Part shown: positions 7,246-16,258 of the stretch, piece after piece
Layout of the letters: every line of letters starts with the position of its first letter
Position numbering within the stretch: position 1 is the first letter of the stretch
Origin: Verrucomicrobiaceae bacterium
Lineage (GTDB): Bacteria > Verrucomicrobiota > Verrucomicrobiae > Verrucomicrobiales > Akkermansiaceae
DNA length: 30,974 bases
Assembly (NCBI GenBank): GCA_947372405.1
Contig: CANBTO010000003.1
Span: forward strand, 1-30,974
Direction: 5' to 3'
Program-made: the position numbers and the translations under genes
The notes under the pieces: model-generated
Told to the model about the DNA's origin: nothing
Database searches by the model: none
What the model saw: the letters and a program-made list of their open reading frames with translations, nothing else

Positions 7246-10200
7246 ATGTCGAAAACGGCATGTCTCATTGGATCAATTCTGGCCTTGCTCGTGGTGTTTT
7301 TTCCGCTGACGGCATATTCCGCGACCATTTACGGCGAGGCCAGTGACACGGACGTGCGGTCGGATGGCACCGTCTCCGCTGTCAACGGCACCTCTCTGAT
7401 TCCGGGAGCCTCGGGAAGCCCCGCGCTGGATCGATCGGCTGTTTACGTGTTCCTGTTGCCCAATCTGGGCGCGGTGGCCAATCCCTTCACTTCGGCGAGC
7501 TTTCGTTTCAATCTGTCCGGCATCACGGGCACACCATCCAACGTGGACCTCTATGGCTTGGGCCGCCGCACCACCTCCACGGTGCTGGCGAGCGATTATT
7601 ATGGGGAGACTTCCACGGCGGATTCCAGCGATGCTGCCTTCCTTCAGGACAACATCCTGATCTCCAGCACTACAACCGGTGTGGTTTCCACCAGTTCAGG
7701 AGGAAGCACCGCCCTGAAAAACTACCTCAACACCCAATACGCCAGCGGCGCGGGTGCCGGAAAATACGTGTTTCTCCGTCTCAGCACCAACAGCGCTGCC
7801 AGCTCCATCGCGCGCTACACCCTGACCTCGGCCGACAGCGGTGCGGTCGGACCGCCGGACACGCGCCCACAGATCATCTACAACCTGCCGACGGGCTACA
7901 CCCGTCCGTTCATCTGGGTGCGGGACGTGGAAAAAGCGGGGATTCAAAGCAAGATCACCAACAACTCCTGGGCGGCCAGCGTTTACAACGGAATGATTTC
8001 CAGAGTGGCTGCGGACGTCGCAAGTCATCAGGCAAATCGCGATTCCTTTCTCCGCGGCCTGCCGGTGGACTGGACGCTTGCGACACCCAAGTTCAAGACG
8101 ATCCCGGCCTACTCCGAGAGTTCGGTCCGCTACCCGGCGGAAGCCAGGTTCAACGACGGTGTCGATTGCGCGGTGCTCTATTACCTGACGGGTGACACCA
8201 AATACGCGCAATGCGCCGCGGACATCCTTCACAACGCGGTCAAGACCCTTTTGCCCGTCGCTCCCTCGACCAGTGTTGGCAACGGCGGTTGGATCTTCCA
8301 GACCGACTATCTCAAGGAATCGCGGGTGACAGGCACCCAACTGCCCATCATCTACGATTTCCTCTACTCTTACCTGAAGACCAACCAGGTCTATGACGTG
8401 CAGACCGCGGGCATGGTGAATTTCAATTTCACCAACGCGCAAAGCGTTTTCCGCACTCTCTATCAACTGGCTCGCGATCACGGATCGAAGAACAACAATT
8501 GGTCCGCCCTGATGGCCACCACGATGCTGAACAACCTGCTGGCTCTCGATGATGCGACGGAGCGGAATGCGGCACTCCAGGTCTATCTTACCACCGGTTC
8601 GTCACACCAGGCATCACTCGACTATGATTACCGGAACTATCCGAATCCGGGCGACATCTGGCCGGAGTCGCTACAATATTCAGGTGCCGTCGGATCGATC
8701 CGTACCAGCCACATGGTGCTGCTCGAACGAGTGGACCCGAACCTGGATCTTTTCAACCCCTACCCGAATCTGCCACTCAGCCTTCCCCGCATCAGCCAAC
8801 TGCGCTACCCCGATACCGAACAGATCAGTTTCGGTGACGGCCACCGGGACGCCGGCACCCAGCCGTTCGCGGACTACGAACTCGTCTATCAGCACGCGCT
8901 GGCCCGTGGAAAGACCGACCTGACCTCTTACTTCGGTCCGCTGATCAACGGCGGCGTTTCGGCGGGCCAATACAATCGCTCGTCACTGAATGGCTACTCT
9001 TCCCTCGGACCCCACGATGAGCCGCTGCAATTGCTTTGGCAGTCACCAAGCATCCCTGAGGCTGGAGCATCCCTGACCATTCCGCGGACGGACGCGTTGC
9101 CATACGCCGGCATCACCCTGCAGCGCAATCCGGCGCCAACGAACAACTCCACCTACGGGCTGATGTGTTTCGTCGGTGGCGGCGCTCACACCCACAGCCA
9201 TGCGAGCGGCATGAGCATGGAGATCTTCGGTCTCGGAGAAGTGATGGGAGCCAAGTCGGGGCGCGAGGATTACGGGTCGACGATCAATGAAAACTATTAC
9301 CGGGTGTTCGCCTCGAACAACACCGTGATCGTGAACGGAGCATCGCGCGGCGAGGGCGGCTGGGGAGGCTTCGCCATCAACACCGTGCAGAACGTGGCCA
9401 TGGAGCCCCAGGCATTCGCCACCGCGGTTTCGCCGGACTATTCATTCACCTGCAGTTCGTTCGTCGATGACAAGGGAACACTCGCCGAGGGAACCCAGCA
9501 GCGGACGATGGCGATTGTCCGCACTTCGCCGACCACCGGATATTACGTGGATGTGTTCCGCTCGAAGTCCACCGTCACCAACCGCACCGCTACCACTCTC
9601 AACGGTGATGTGACGGACCAATACCATGATTACATATACCGCAACATCGGTGAAACGACCGTGGACCTGCGAGCCGACGGCGTGACGCTCCCGTTGACAA
9701 GCCAGCCGGATCGTTTCCAGAACGACATCGGCGACGCGAACGAACAACCGGGTTGGCGCTACTTCGAAAACACCAAGGTTTCCTATCCGACCGGCCAGTC
9801 GGTCAAGGCGCAGTTCGTCGCCACGGTGTCCGGCACCTCACGCTACATGGACATGCACATGCCTGCAGTCGCCAGCCGCGAATACGCCAAGGTCGACAGT
9901 CCTCCCGTCGTGGATGCACCAAGTCCTTATAACACTCGCTCCGCTCCCACGCTCGTCGTTCGACAGATCGGCGAGGCATGGAACAAGGCGTTCGCCACCA
10001 TCTATGAGCCGCACTTCGGAAGCGCTGGCGGCACTGTCCAAAGCGTGACCGAGTTGGTGAAAAGCGGTGTCGTCGTCGGAGTGAAGGTCGAAAGCTCGAT
10101 TGCAGGAAAAACCCTCGTGCAATATGTGATTTCGAATTCCGGTTCCTCGGATACCTACACCGACTCGTCTATCGGACTCACATTCAAAGGCCGCTTCGGC

Positions 10201-13200
10201 ATCGTTTCAGACAATGGAGACGGAAGCACGAACCTCTATCTAGGATCGGGGTCCACGTTGTCTTATCGAGGAAACTCCGCAACCACCGTCAGCGGTTCGA
10301 ATTCGCAAGCGGAAGTTCGTTTTTCTCCGGGCAGGACACCGGTCGTCACTTCCAACACGGCCCTGACCGTGGTCGCCGCACCATCGCAGGCCGGAGGCAC
10401 CTGGGTTCCAACAACTGCGGGGACGTTCGACTGGACCCACTCGGCGAACTGGAACCCCGCCGCCATTCCTAACAGCGTGGGCGGTCTCGCCCAGCAGAAC
10501 ATCAATATCGCCGGTGATCAAACGGTCAACGTCAACACCGCCGTCACGCTCGGCGAGTTGGTAGTCGGTGACAGCAGCGGCAGCCAGAACACCTTGCTGC
10601 AAAAGGGCACCAATGGCTCGATCACGTTCGACCAGAAGGACGCCGGACTGGCATATCTCACCCGCACGGCGGGCGGAACCGGGACCGTGACGTTCAATAG
10701 CGATCTCAACATCGCCCTCAACGACAATCTGACCGTCAGACTGGCAGGTGGAACCTCGAATTCCACCATGGTGATCGCAGGCACCGTGTCCGGCAGCAAC
10801 AAGAGCCTTCAGAAAGAGGGCGGAAGTCTGACTCTCTCCCTATCCGGCGCCAACACCTACTCCGGCCCGACCCGGGTCGTCGAGGGAATCCTGAGTCTGG
10901 ATCACAACCTGGCACTCCAAAACAGCGAGTTGGACACACTCAACTTCGTCACCGGAAGTTCAACCGACGGGCTGAGAACCACAGTCACGACCCTGACGCT
11001 CGGAGGCCTAACAGGCGACAAGAACCTCGCGTCGGTATTCACCACGACATCGGGCGGTTACGCCAGAGTCACCGCGCTCACGTTGAATCCCGAGGCGGGC
11101 TCCACTGTCGACTATTCCGGCGTCATCGCGAACGGGGCCGCTGGAATGACTCTCACCAAGTCCGGTGCCGGCACCCAGATTCTCGAAGGAATCAACACCT
11201 ACAACGGTGAAACCACGGTTTCCGCCAATTCCGGCACCCTCGAGATCGGCGGTAGTGGCAAACTTGGCAGTGGCACGTATGCTGGCGCGATCTCAATCGA
11301 GAACGGCTCGATTTTCAAATACAGCAGCAGTGCCCCCCAGACGTTCAGTGGTTCCATCAATGGTACCGGATCGTTAATCAAGAATACCAGCAGCAGTTCG
11401 TTGACACTCAGCGCGGCGAATTCCTCCTTCACAGGTTCCGCCACCGTCAGTGCGGGAACACTCGTCCTCGGAAACACCAACGCCCTGAGCGGCGCCAGCG
11501 CAGTCACACTGACCGGGACCGCGGCAATCAAGACATCCGTGCAGAATGCGACGATCAACGCGCCGATCAACACCAGCGGCAGTCCGACGATCCACGCCCC
11601 GGATTTCGGAACCGGCAGCGCTGTTTCCACTCTCACTCTCGGAGGCGCGATCACCGGAACCGGAAACCTCAGTTTCAGTTCGACTTCCACGGTCGCGTCG
11701 AACTCCAACCAAACCATCCGCCTGAACGCGCAGAGCAGCTATAGTGGCAGCACAACGCTGAACCCTGCCGACAATGATGCGAATCTGACTCTCAAACTTG
11801 GCATCACCAACGCCTTGCCGACATCAACCGTCCTGTCGATCAATGGCGCCGCGGGCGGCGGTTCAGGACGCAATTCACTCCTCGATCTCAACGGATTCAG
11901 CCAGACGATTGCGGGTTTGAAAAACACCGCCCTCTCGTTGAGAAACCAGAGAATCATCAATTCGGCGGCAACAGCCGCCACGCTCACGATCAACAATTCC
12001 GGTGATTATGCGTTTTCAGGCAACATCAACGGCAGCAACATCAGCCTGGTCAAATCGGGCACCGGCACCCAATCGCTCTCGGGTGCCAATTCCTACACGG
12101 GCACGACCACCATCAATGCCGGGACACTTCAGGGAGTCGTTGGTGGAAACTGCGCGAACTCCGCAGTGACTCTGAACAATGCCGCGGCAACTTGTGGCGT
12201 TTCCATCACCGACAATACGAAGACTTGGACATGCGCCTCGCTGATCTGCGGTGCCGCCGGGAGCCTGGAGTTTGAGTTCGGTTCGATCGCACCCGGTTCT
12301 GTCAGCCCGCTCACCGTCACCGGTTCGACAACTTTCGTTGCCAGTCCGACAATAAGGATCATCACCGACACCGGGCTGGCCGCGGGCACCTATCCTCTGA
12401 TGACATGGGGCTCAACATCCGGAACGGCTCCGACGATCGTGACCGTTTTGAATTCAAACGGAACAGGTTCACTTGCCGATGGCACTTTGGCAAATCTCAG
12501 TGTTTCCGGCAACAATCTCAATCTGGTCATTACGAGTGTTCCCATTTCCACCAAGGCAAACAACTCTAACAATCTCAATCTCGGAACCAGTTGGGTCGGT
12601 GGTGTGGCCCCGGACTCCGCAACCACCGCCAGGTGGAACAACACGGTCACGTCGGCCAACACCACGGTTCTGGGCGCAGATACGACATGGGCGGGCATCT
12701 CGATCGTAAATCCCGCTGGGACGGTCACGATCAACGCAGGAAACACATTGACCCTGGGTGAGAACACCAATGACATTGAGATGGGCAACGCAAGCGCCGA
12801 CCTCACCTTGAACTGCCCGCTCATTCTGGGCGACGCCAACACTTGGAATGTGGCGACGGGAAGGACCTTGACCATTGTCGGTGTGGTTTCCGGTTCCTTC
12901 TCCGTCACCAAAGACGGTGCCGGCAGCGCCGTCCTTTCAGGAGCGAACACCTACTCCGGCAGCACCACGCTCGCCGCCAATTCCGGAACGCTCGAAATCG
13001 GCGGAGCCGGCAAACTCGCAGGCGGTGCCTATGCCGGAGCGATTTCCATCGGCAGTGGTTCGACATTCAAATTCAGCAGCAGCGCCGCGCAGACTCTCAG
13101 CGGCGGCATGAGCGGCTCGGGCACGCTTGAGAAGTCCACCAGCACAAGCACCCTCACTCTGAGCGGTTCGAACACGGCCTTCACCGGTTCCGTCACCCTC

Positions 13201-16179
13201 GATGCCGGCACACTCGTCCTTGGAAATTCGAACGCCCTGAGCAGCGCCACCGCCATCAACCTTGGGAGCGGCACCGTTGTCGCGCCGATCGTTCAATACG
13301 TCTCCATCACAGCTCCGATCGACCTGACTGGAAACGCCACACTTCGGGCGCCTGATTTCGGTTCGGGAAGCACTGTCTCAACGCTCACAGTGGGAGATGT
13401 GATTTCCGGATCCGCCAGCCTGACACTGGGTTCCACATCTTCCGTCGCCAACAACTCGAAGCAGACGATCCTCTTGAACGCCCAGAGCAGTTATACCGGC
13501 GGCACGACATTCAATCCAGCCGCAAACAACGCCAATCTCATCGTGAAGCTTGGAACCGAAGATGCTCTACCGCCGACAACCGTCCTCTCTCTAACGGGTG
13601 TCGCCGCCGGCGGCAGCGGCCGATTCACGCGACTTGAACTCAACGGGTTCGACCAGACGATCGCCGGTTTGCAAAACACCGTGGCCTCGCTCAGGACCCA
13701 GCAGGTTTACAACACCAGTTCCGATCCCGCCACGCTCACGATCAACAACTCGTCAAACTTCACCTATTCCGGCCTCATCAGCGGCGCAGGTCTCGGTTTG
13801 ATCAAGTCGGGTGCAGGAACCCAGACGCTTTCAGGAGCGAACAGCCATACGGGCAGCACGACCGTTAGCTCCGGAATCCTCAGCCTCGCCAACAGTCTCG
13901 CCATGCAGAACAGTCCGCTGGATACGTTCGACAGCGTGGCGGGAGACGCTGCCAACGGCCTCAGAACCACGGTGACCACCCTGACGCTCGGCGGCCTGAC
14001 AGGGGACAAAAACCTTGCCTCTATTTTCACCACCAACTCCGGCGGTTATTCGGGAGTGACGGACTTGACGCTCAATCCCGACACCGGATCCACCTGCGAC
14101 TATTCAGGTGTCATCGCCAATGGAGCGGCAGGCATGACTCTCACCAAGTCCGGTCTCGGCACGCAGATTCTATCAGGTGCGAACACTTATACCGGTGCCA
14201 CCACGGTGAGTGTGGGAAGCCTGAGCCTGACCGGCAACCGGACTACAGCGGCGACAGGGGGCTTTTCCGTGGGCAATGTGACAGGAAAAACAGGAACTCT
14301 GAATGTATCAAACGGCACATTCACCGTCGGAACCAGTGGTTCGAATTTTCTCGTCGGAAGCGGCACCGACAGCACGGGTATTCTGAATCAAACCGGAGGG
14401 AGTCTCACAACCACCGGCAACCAGTTGCTAGTCGGCAATCTCACAGCCACCGGCATCTATAACCTGAGCGGAGGAACGCTCGACACCATCGCCGGTTCCC
14501 TTGGAGTGACCATCGGCGTAAACACGGGCACCACCGGAATCTTCAACATCAGCGGCACAGGGACCCTCTCAATGCCCGCGATATCCACTTTGCAGATCTG
14601 CCGCTCGGACAACTCCGTTGCATCAGGCGTCACCGGCACTTTTTCCCAGACGGGCGGGACCGCCACCATCGGCATCCTGCGGATGGGCGGATCCAACGTC
14701 ACGCCAGCCAACAACGCCGATGCAACCGCCACTTTGAACCTCTCCGGCGGCAGCTTCTCCGTCACTACTTTCGGCATGCTCTCCGGTGCTGATAACAGTA
14801 CATCCACCATCCACATCAGCGGCACGGCGGATGTGACCCTGCCCGCGTTCCCGACCGCTCGCGGCACCAACTCCACGGCCACGATCACATTCGATGGCGG
14901 CACCCTGCGCAACACCGCCGCCAGCACCACTTACATGGGCGGCCTGACCAACGTCTACATCAAGAGCGGCGGAGCCACCATCGACACCACCAACGGCGGC
15001 ATCACCATCACCCAAGACATTCTAACGGATGTGGTCTCCACCGGCGGCGGTCTGACCAAGGAAGGAACCAACACGCTGACCCTTACAGGCAACAACACGT
15101 TCACCGGAGGAGTGATGATCAACGCCGGCACCCTGGCACTCGGTGCCAGCCACAAGATCACCGATGGAATCGCCAGCTTCACCATCAACGACGGCATCTT
15201 CAACCTCGGTGCCTATGCGGAAGGCATCACCCCGGCCATAACCTTGGCGAATGGCACCATCGCGGGCACCTCGGCCGGATACCTGCTGGCACGCGGCGGA
15301 TTTGCAGGCACCGGCACCAATACCATCAGCCAGCGCCTCACGGTGCGCGCCGCCGACAGCAATAGCGGCCTCTTCAACATCAGCAGCGGCACCACCACCG
15401 TAAGCGGCGCCATTTACAGCGACGACTCCACGGTGCAGGGCATCACCAAGTCCGGTTCCGGAACGTTGATTCTCACCAACACCAACACCTATAGCGGCGA
15501 CACCACCGTCAGCGGCGGCACGCTCAGTCTGGGGGCCAACAATACCGGCAACAACTCATCCACCGTCACCATCGCCTCCTCCGGTGCTCTCTTGAAACTG
15601 AACTTCACTGGCAGCGACACCGTCGCCAGGCTCTTCATCGGCACCAGCCAGAAACCAGCCGGTCAATACGGCCACAGCAGCACCGGAGCCACCAATGGCG
15701 GCCTCGGCGTTGGTGCCCTGGACGCCTTCTTCGCTGCCGGCACCGGCACGCTCACCGTCACCAGCGGTTCACAGCCGGGCGGCTACAGCACGTGGAAAAC
15801 AACCAACGCCCCCACCGGTGCCGTCTCAGACGACTACGATGGCGATGGCGTGGCCAACGGTGTCGAGTATGTGCTCGGAGGCCTCGTCGGAATCAAGGAT
15901 CTCGACAAACTTCCGAAGGTCTCCACCAGCGGCGGCAACCTGCTCTTCACCTTCAAACGGGACCAGAAGTCCATCGACGGTTCGACATCCCTCACCATCG
16001 AAACAAGTTCGGATATCAACAACTGGACTACCACTTACTCCGTCCCGGATGGAGCCGCTTCTAACAATCCCGGCGTGACCGTCGCCAAGAACACGTCGCC
16101 CGGCTTCGACACCGTTACCCTCACCCTGCCGCAGGCTACGAACTCCAGGAAGTTCGCCCACCTCAAGGTCGTGCCATGA
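7246..16179 (+). CDS. Giant secreted heparinase II/III-like lyase fused to autotransporter-associated beta repeats
   Basis: 2,977 aa from the ATG at 7246, chosen because the signal peptide (CLIGSILALLVVFFPLTAYSA) then begins at the N-terminus; TTG 7192 and ATG 7210 are alternatives. Residues about 26-215 form a beta-rich domain. Residues about 219-620 look like the (alpha/alpha) toroid of heparinase II/III-type polysaccharide lyases, with HGSKNNNW near 412 and WPESLQYSG near 472 as candidate Asn and Tyr catalytic positions. Near 648 is the His-rich strand HTHSHASGMSMEIFG, matching the beta-sandwich half of that fold; this half ends near 1040. From about 1050 to 2840 there are PATR-type repeats with LSGANTYSGxTTV signatures, including duplicated modules. 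The last 131 residues are a module shared with the next gene, with a DDYDGDGVANG calcium-type motif. No beta-barrel translocator is present, so it is not a classical autotransporter. Exact lyase family and substrate are uncertain; a uronic-acid polymer is likely. Confidence 0.85.
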   Translation: MSKTACLIGSILALLVVFFPLTAYSATIYGEASDTDVRSDGTVSAVNGTSLIPGASGSPALDRSAVYVFLLPNLGAVANPFTSASFRFNLSGITGTPSNVDLYGLGRRTTSTVLASDYYGETSTADSSDAAFLQDNILISSTTTGVVSTSSGGSTALKNYLNTQYASGAGAGKYVFLRLSTNSAASSIARYTLTSADSGAVGPPDTRPQIIYNLPTGYTRPFIWVRDVEKAGIQSKITNNSWAASVYNGMISRVAADVASHQANRDSFLRGLPVDWTLATPKFKTIPAYSESSVRYPAEARFNDGVDCAVLYYLTGDTKYAQCAADILHNAVKTLLPVAPSTSVGNGGWIFQTDYLKESRVTGTQLPIIYDFLYSYLKTNQVYDVQTAGMVNFNFTNAQSVFRTLYQLARDHGSKNNNWSALMATTMLNNLLALDDATERNAALQVYLTTGSSHQASLDYDYRNYPNPGDIWPESLQYSGAVGSIRTSHMVLLERVDPNLDLFNPYPNLPLSLPRISQLRYPDTEQISFGDGHRDAGTQPFADYELVYQHALARGKTDLTSYFGPLINGGVSAGQYNRSSLNGYSSLGPHDEPLQLLWQSPSIPEAGASLTIPRTDALPYAGITLQRNPAPTNNSTYGLMCFVGGGAHTHSHASGMSMEIFGLGEVMGAKSGREDYGSTINENYYRVFASNNTVIVNGASRGEGGWGGFAINTVQNVAMEPQAFATAVSPDYSFTCSSFVDDKGTLAEGTQQRTMAIVRTSPTTGYYVDVFRSKSTVTNRTATTLNGDVTDQYHDYIYRNIGETTVDLRADGVTLPLTSQPDRFQNDIGDANEQPGWRYFENTKVSYPTGQSVKAQFVATVSGTSRYMDMHMPAVASREYAKVDSPPVVDAPSPYNTRSAPTLVVRQIGEAWNKAFATIYEPHFGSAGGTVQSVTELVKSGVVVGVKVESSIAGKTLVQYVISNSGSSDTYTDSSIGLTFKGRFGIVSDNGDGSTNLYLGSGSTLSYRGNSATTVSGSNSQAEVRFSPGRTPVVTSNTALTVVAAPSQAGGTWVPTTAGTFDWTHSANWNPAAIPNSVGGLAQQNINIAGDQTVNVNTAVTLGELVVGDSSGSQNTLLQKGTNGSITFDQKDAGLAYLTRTAGGTGTVTFNSDLNIALNDNLTVRLAGGTSNSTMVIAGTVSGSNKSLQKEGGSLTLSLSGANTYSGPTRVVEGILSLDHNLALQNSELDTLNFVTGSSTDGLRTTVTTLTLGGLTGDKNLASVFTTTSGGYARVTALTLNPEAGSTVDYSGVIANGAAGMTLTKSGAGTQILEGINTYNGETTVSANSGTLEIGGSGKLGSGTYAGAISIENGSIFKYSSSAPQTFSGSINGTGSLIKNTSSSSLTLSAANSSFTGSATVSAGTLVLGNTNALSGASAVTLTGTAAIKTSVQNATINAPINTSGSPTIHAPDFGTGSAVSTLTLGGAITGTGNLSFSSTSTVASNSNQTIRLNAQSSYSGSTTLNPADNDANLTLKLGITNALPTSTVLSINGAAGGGSGRNSLLDLNGFSQTIAGLKNTALSLRNQRIINSAATAATLTINNSGDYAFSGNINGSNISLVKSGTGTQSLSGANSYTGTTTINAGTLQGVVGGNCANSAVTLNNAAATCGVSITDNTKTWTCASLICGAAGSLEFEFGSIAPGSVSPLTVTGSTTFVASPTIRIITDTGLAAGTYPLMTWGSTSGTAPTIVTVLNSNGTGSLADGTLANLSVSGNNLNLVITSVPISTKANNSNNLNLGTSWVGGVAPDSATTARWNNTVTSANTTVLGADTTWAGISIVNPAGTVTINAGNTLTLGENTNDIEMGNASADLTLNCPLILGDANTWNVATGRTLTIVGVVSGSFSVTKDGAGSAVLSGANTYSGSTTLAANSGTLEIGGAGKLAGGAYAGAISIGSGSTFKFSSSAAQTLSGGMSGSGTLEKSTSTSTLTLSGSNTAFTGSVTLDAGTLVLGNSNALSSATAINLGSGTVVAPIVQYVSITAPIDLTGNATLRAPDFGSGSTVSTLTVGDVISGSASLTLGSTSSVANNSKQTILLNAQSSYTGGTTFNPAANNANLIVKLGTEDALPPTTVLSLTGVAAGGSGRFTRLELNGFDQTIAGLQNTVASLRTQQVYNTSSDPATLTINNSSNFTYSGLISGAGLGLIKSGAGTQTLSGANSHTGSTTVSSGILSLANSLAMQNSPLDTFDSVAGDAANGLRTTVTTLTLGGLTGDKNLASIFTTNSGGYSGVTDLTLNPDTGSTCDYSGVIANGAAGMTLTKSGLGTQILSGANTYTGATTVSVGSLSLTGNRTTAATGGFSVGNVTGKTGTLNVSNGTFTVGTSGSNFLVGSGTDSTGILNQTGGSLTTTGNQLLVGNLTATGIYNLSGGTLDTIAGSLGVTIGVNTGTTGIFNISGTGTLSMPAISTLQICRSDNSVASGVTGTFSQTGGTATIGILRMGGSNVTPANNADATATLNLSGGSFSVTTFGMLSGADNSTSTIHISGTADVTLPAFPTARGTNSTATITFDGGTLRNTAASTTYMGGLTNVYIKSGGATIDTTNGGITITQDILTDVVSTGGGLTKEGTNTLTLTGNNTFTGGVMINAGTLALGASHKITDGIASFTINDGIFNLGAYAEGITPAITLANGTIAGTSAGYLLARGGFAGTGTNTISQRLTVRAADSNSGLFNISSGTTTVSGAIYSDDSTVQGITKSGSGTLILTNTNTYSGDTTVSGGTLSLGANNTGNNSSTVTIASSGALLKLNFTGSDTVARLFIGTSQKPAGQYGHSSTGATNGGLGVGALDAFFAAGTGTLTVTSGSQPGGYSTWKTTNAPTGAVSDDYDGDGVANGVEYVLGGLVGIKDLDKLPKVSTSGGNLLFTFKRDQKSIDGSTSLTIETSSDINNWTTTYSVPDGAASNNPGVTVAKNTSPGFDTVTLTLPQATNSRKFAHLKVVP
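10891..11220 (+). repeat. Module A, copy 1 (110 codons)
   Basis: Internal duplicate within the giant lyase gene. It aligns without gaps to 13879-14208 over 110 codons. My hand count gives 84 of 110 residues identical, including TTVTTLTLGGLTGDKNLAS and YSGVIANGAAGMTLTKSG. It ends in a PATR signature (INTYNGETTV). Many codons differ silently between copies, so the duplication is not recent. Confidence 0.85.
11221..12114 (+). repeat. Module B, copy 1 (298 codons)
   Basis: Internal duplicate that follows module A copy 1 directly. It matches 12973-13866, which has exactly the same length. Shared text includes NSGTLEIGG, GTLVLGN, APDFG.GS.VSTLT and LNAQSSY. By eye the identity is around 60 percent; I did not count it fully. 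A more distant relative sits in the next gene at about 19463-20080. Confidence 0.8.
12550..12972 (+). repeat. Module C, copy 1
   Basis: About 141 codons beginning TKANNSNNLNLG and containing SWVGGVAP, IVNPAGTVTI, LNCP and VATGRT, ending GANTYSGSTTL. It matches 18803-19219 in the downstream giant gene, so the two genes exchanged or inherited a common module. It directly precedes module B copy 2. Confidence 0.8.
12973..13866 (+). repeat. Module B, copy 2 (298 codons)
   Basis: Second copy of the 894-bp module at 11221-12114, with the same length and the same start (AANSGTLEIGG) and end (GANSHTGSTTV). It lies between module C copy 1 and module A copy 2, giving the overall order A-B then C-B-A. 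Confidence 0.8.
13879..14208 (+). repeat. Module A, copy 2 (110 codons)
   Basis: Second copy of the 330-bp module at 10891-11220, without insertions or deletions. The 12 nt between module B and this copy encode the short link SSGI. It ends in the PATR signature ANTYTGATTV, after which a different beta-helix-like region begins (about 14209-15050, with NQTGGSL, YNLSGGTLDT and TLNLSGGSF strands). Confidence 0.85.
15784..16176 (+). repeat. Conserved 131-residue C-terminal module, copy in first giant protein
   Basis: The last 131 codons before the stop align without gaps with the last 131 codons of the following gene (21257-21649). My hand count is 95 of 131 identical residues (about 73 percent). 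The module starts YSTWKTTNAPTG, carries a DxDxDG calcium-type motif, then a beta-rich part (NLLFTFKRDQKSIDG, NNPGVTVAKNTSPGFDTVTL) and ends in a basic strand. It resembles the C-terminal module common on exported Verrucomicrobiota proteins. A sorting or anchoring role is inference. Confidence 0.8.
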
Positions 16180-16258
16180 ACGCATCGGGTGATCCATCTC
16201 GACTATGCCAGCGTCTCCGATAGACTTGAATACCTCAACTTCACTCCCGGCCGTTCCC

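Noticed and set aside
10240..15413. Many hydrophobic minus-strand frames opposite the first giant gene
   Set aside because: Thr/Gly/Asn/Ser-rich repeat codons read backwards give Val/Pro/Ala-rich frames that look like membrane proteins. They have no independent start signals and follow the repeat periodicity.
10843..15520. CRISPR array or DNA-level tandem repeat
   Set aside because: The recurring units are protein-level repeats with diverged codons and irregular spacing inside an open frame; there are no identical short repeats with unique spacers.
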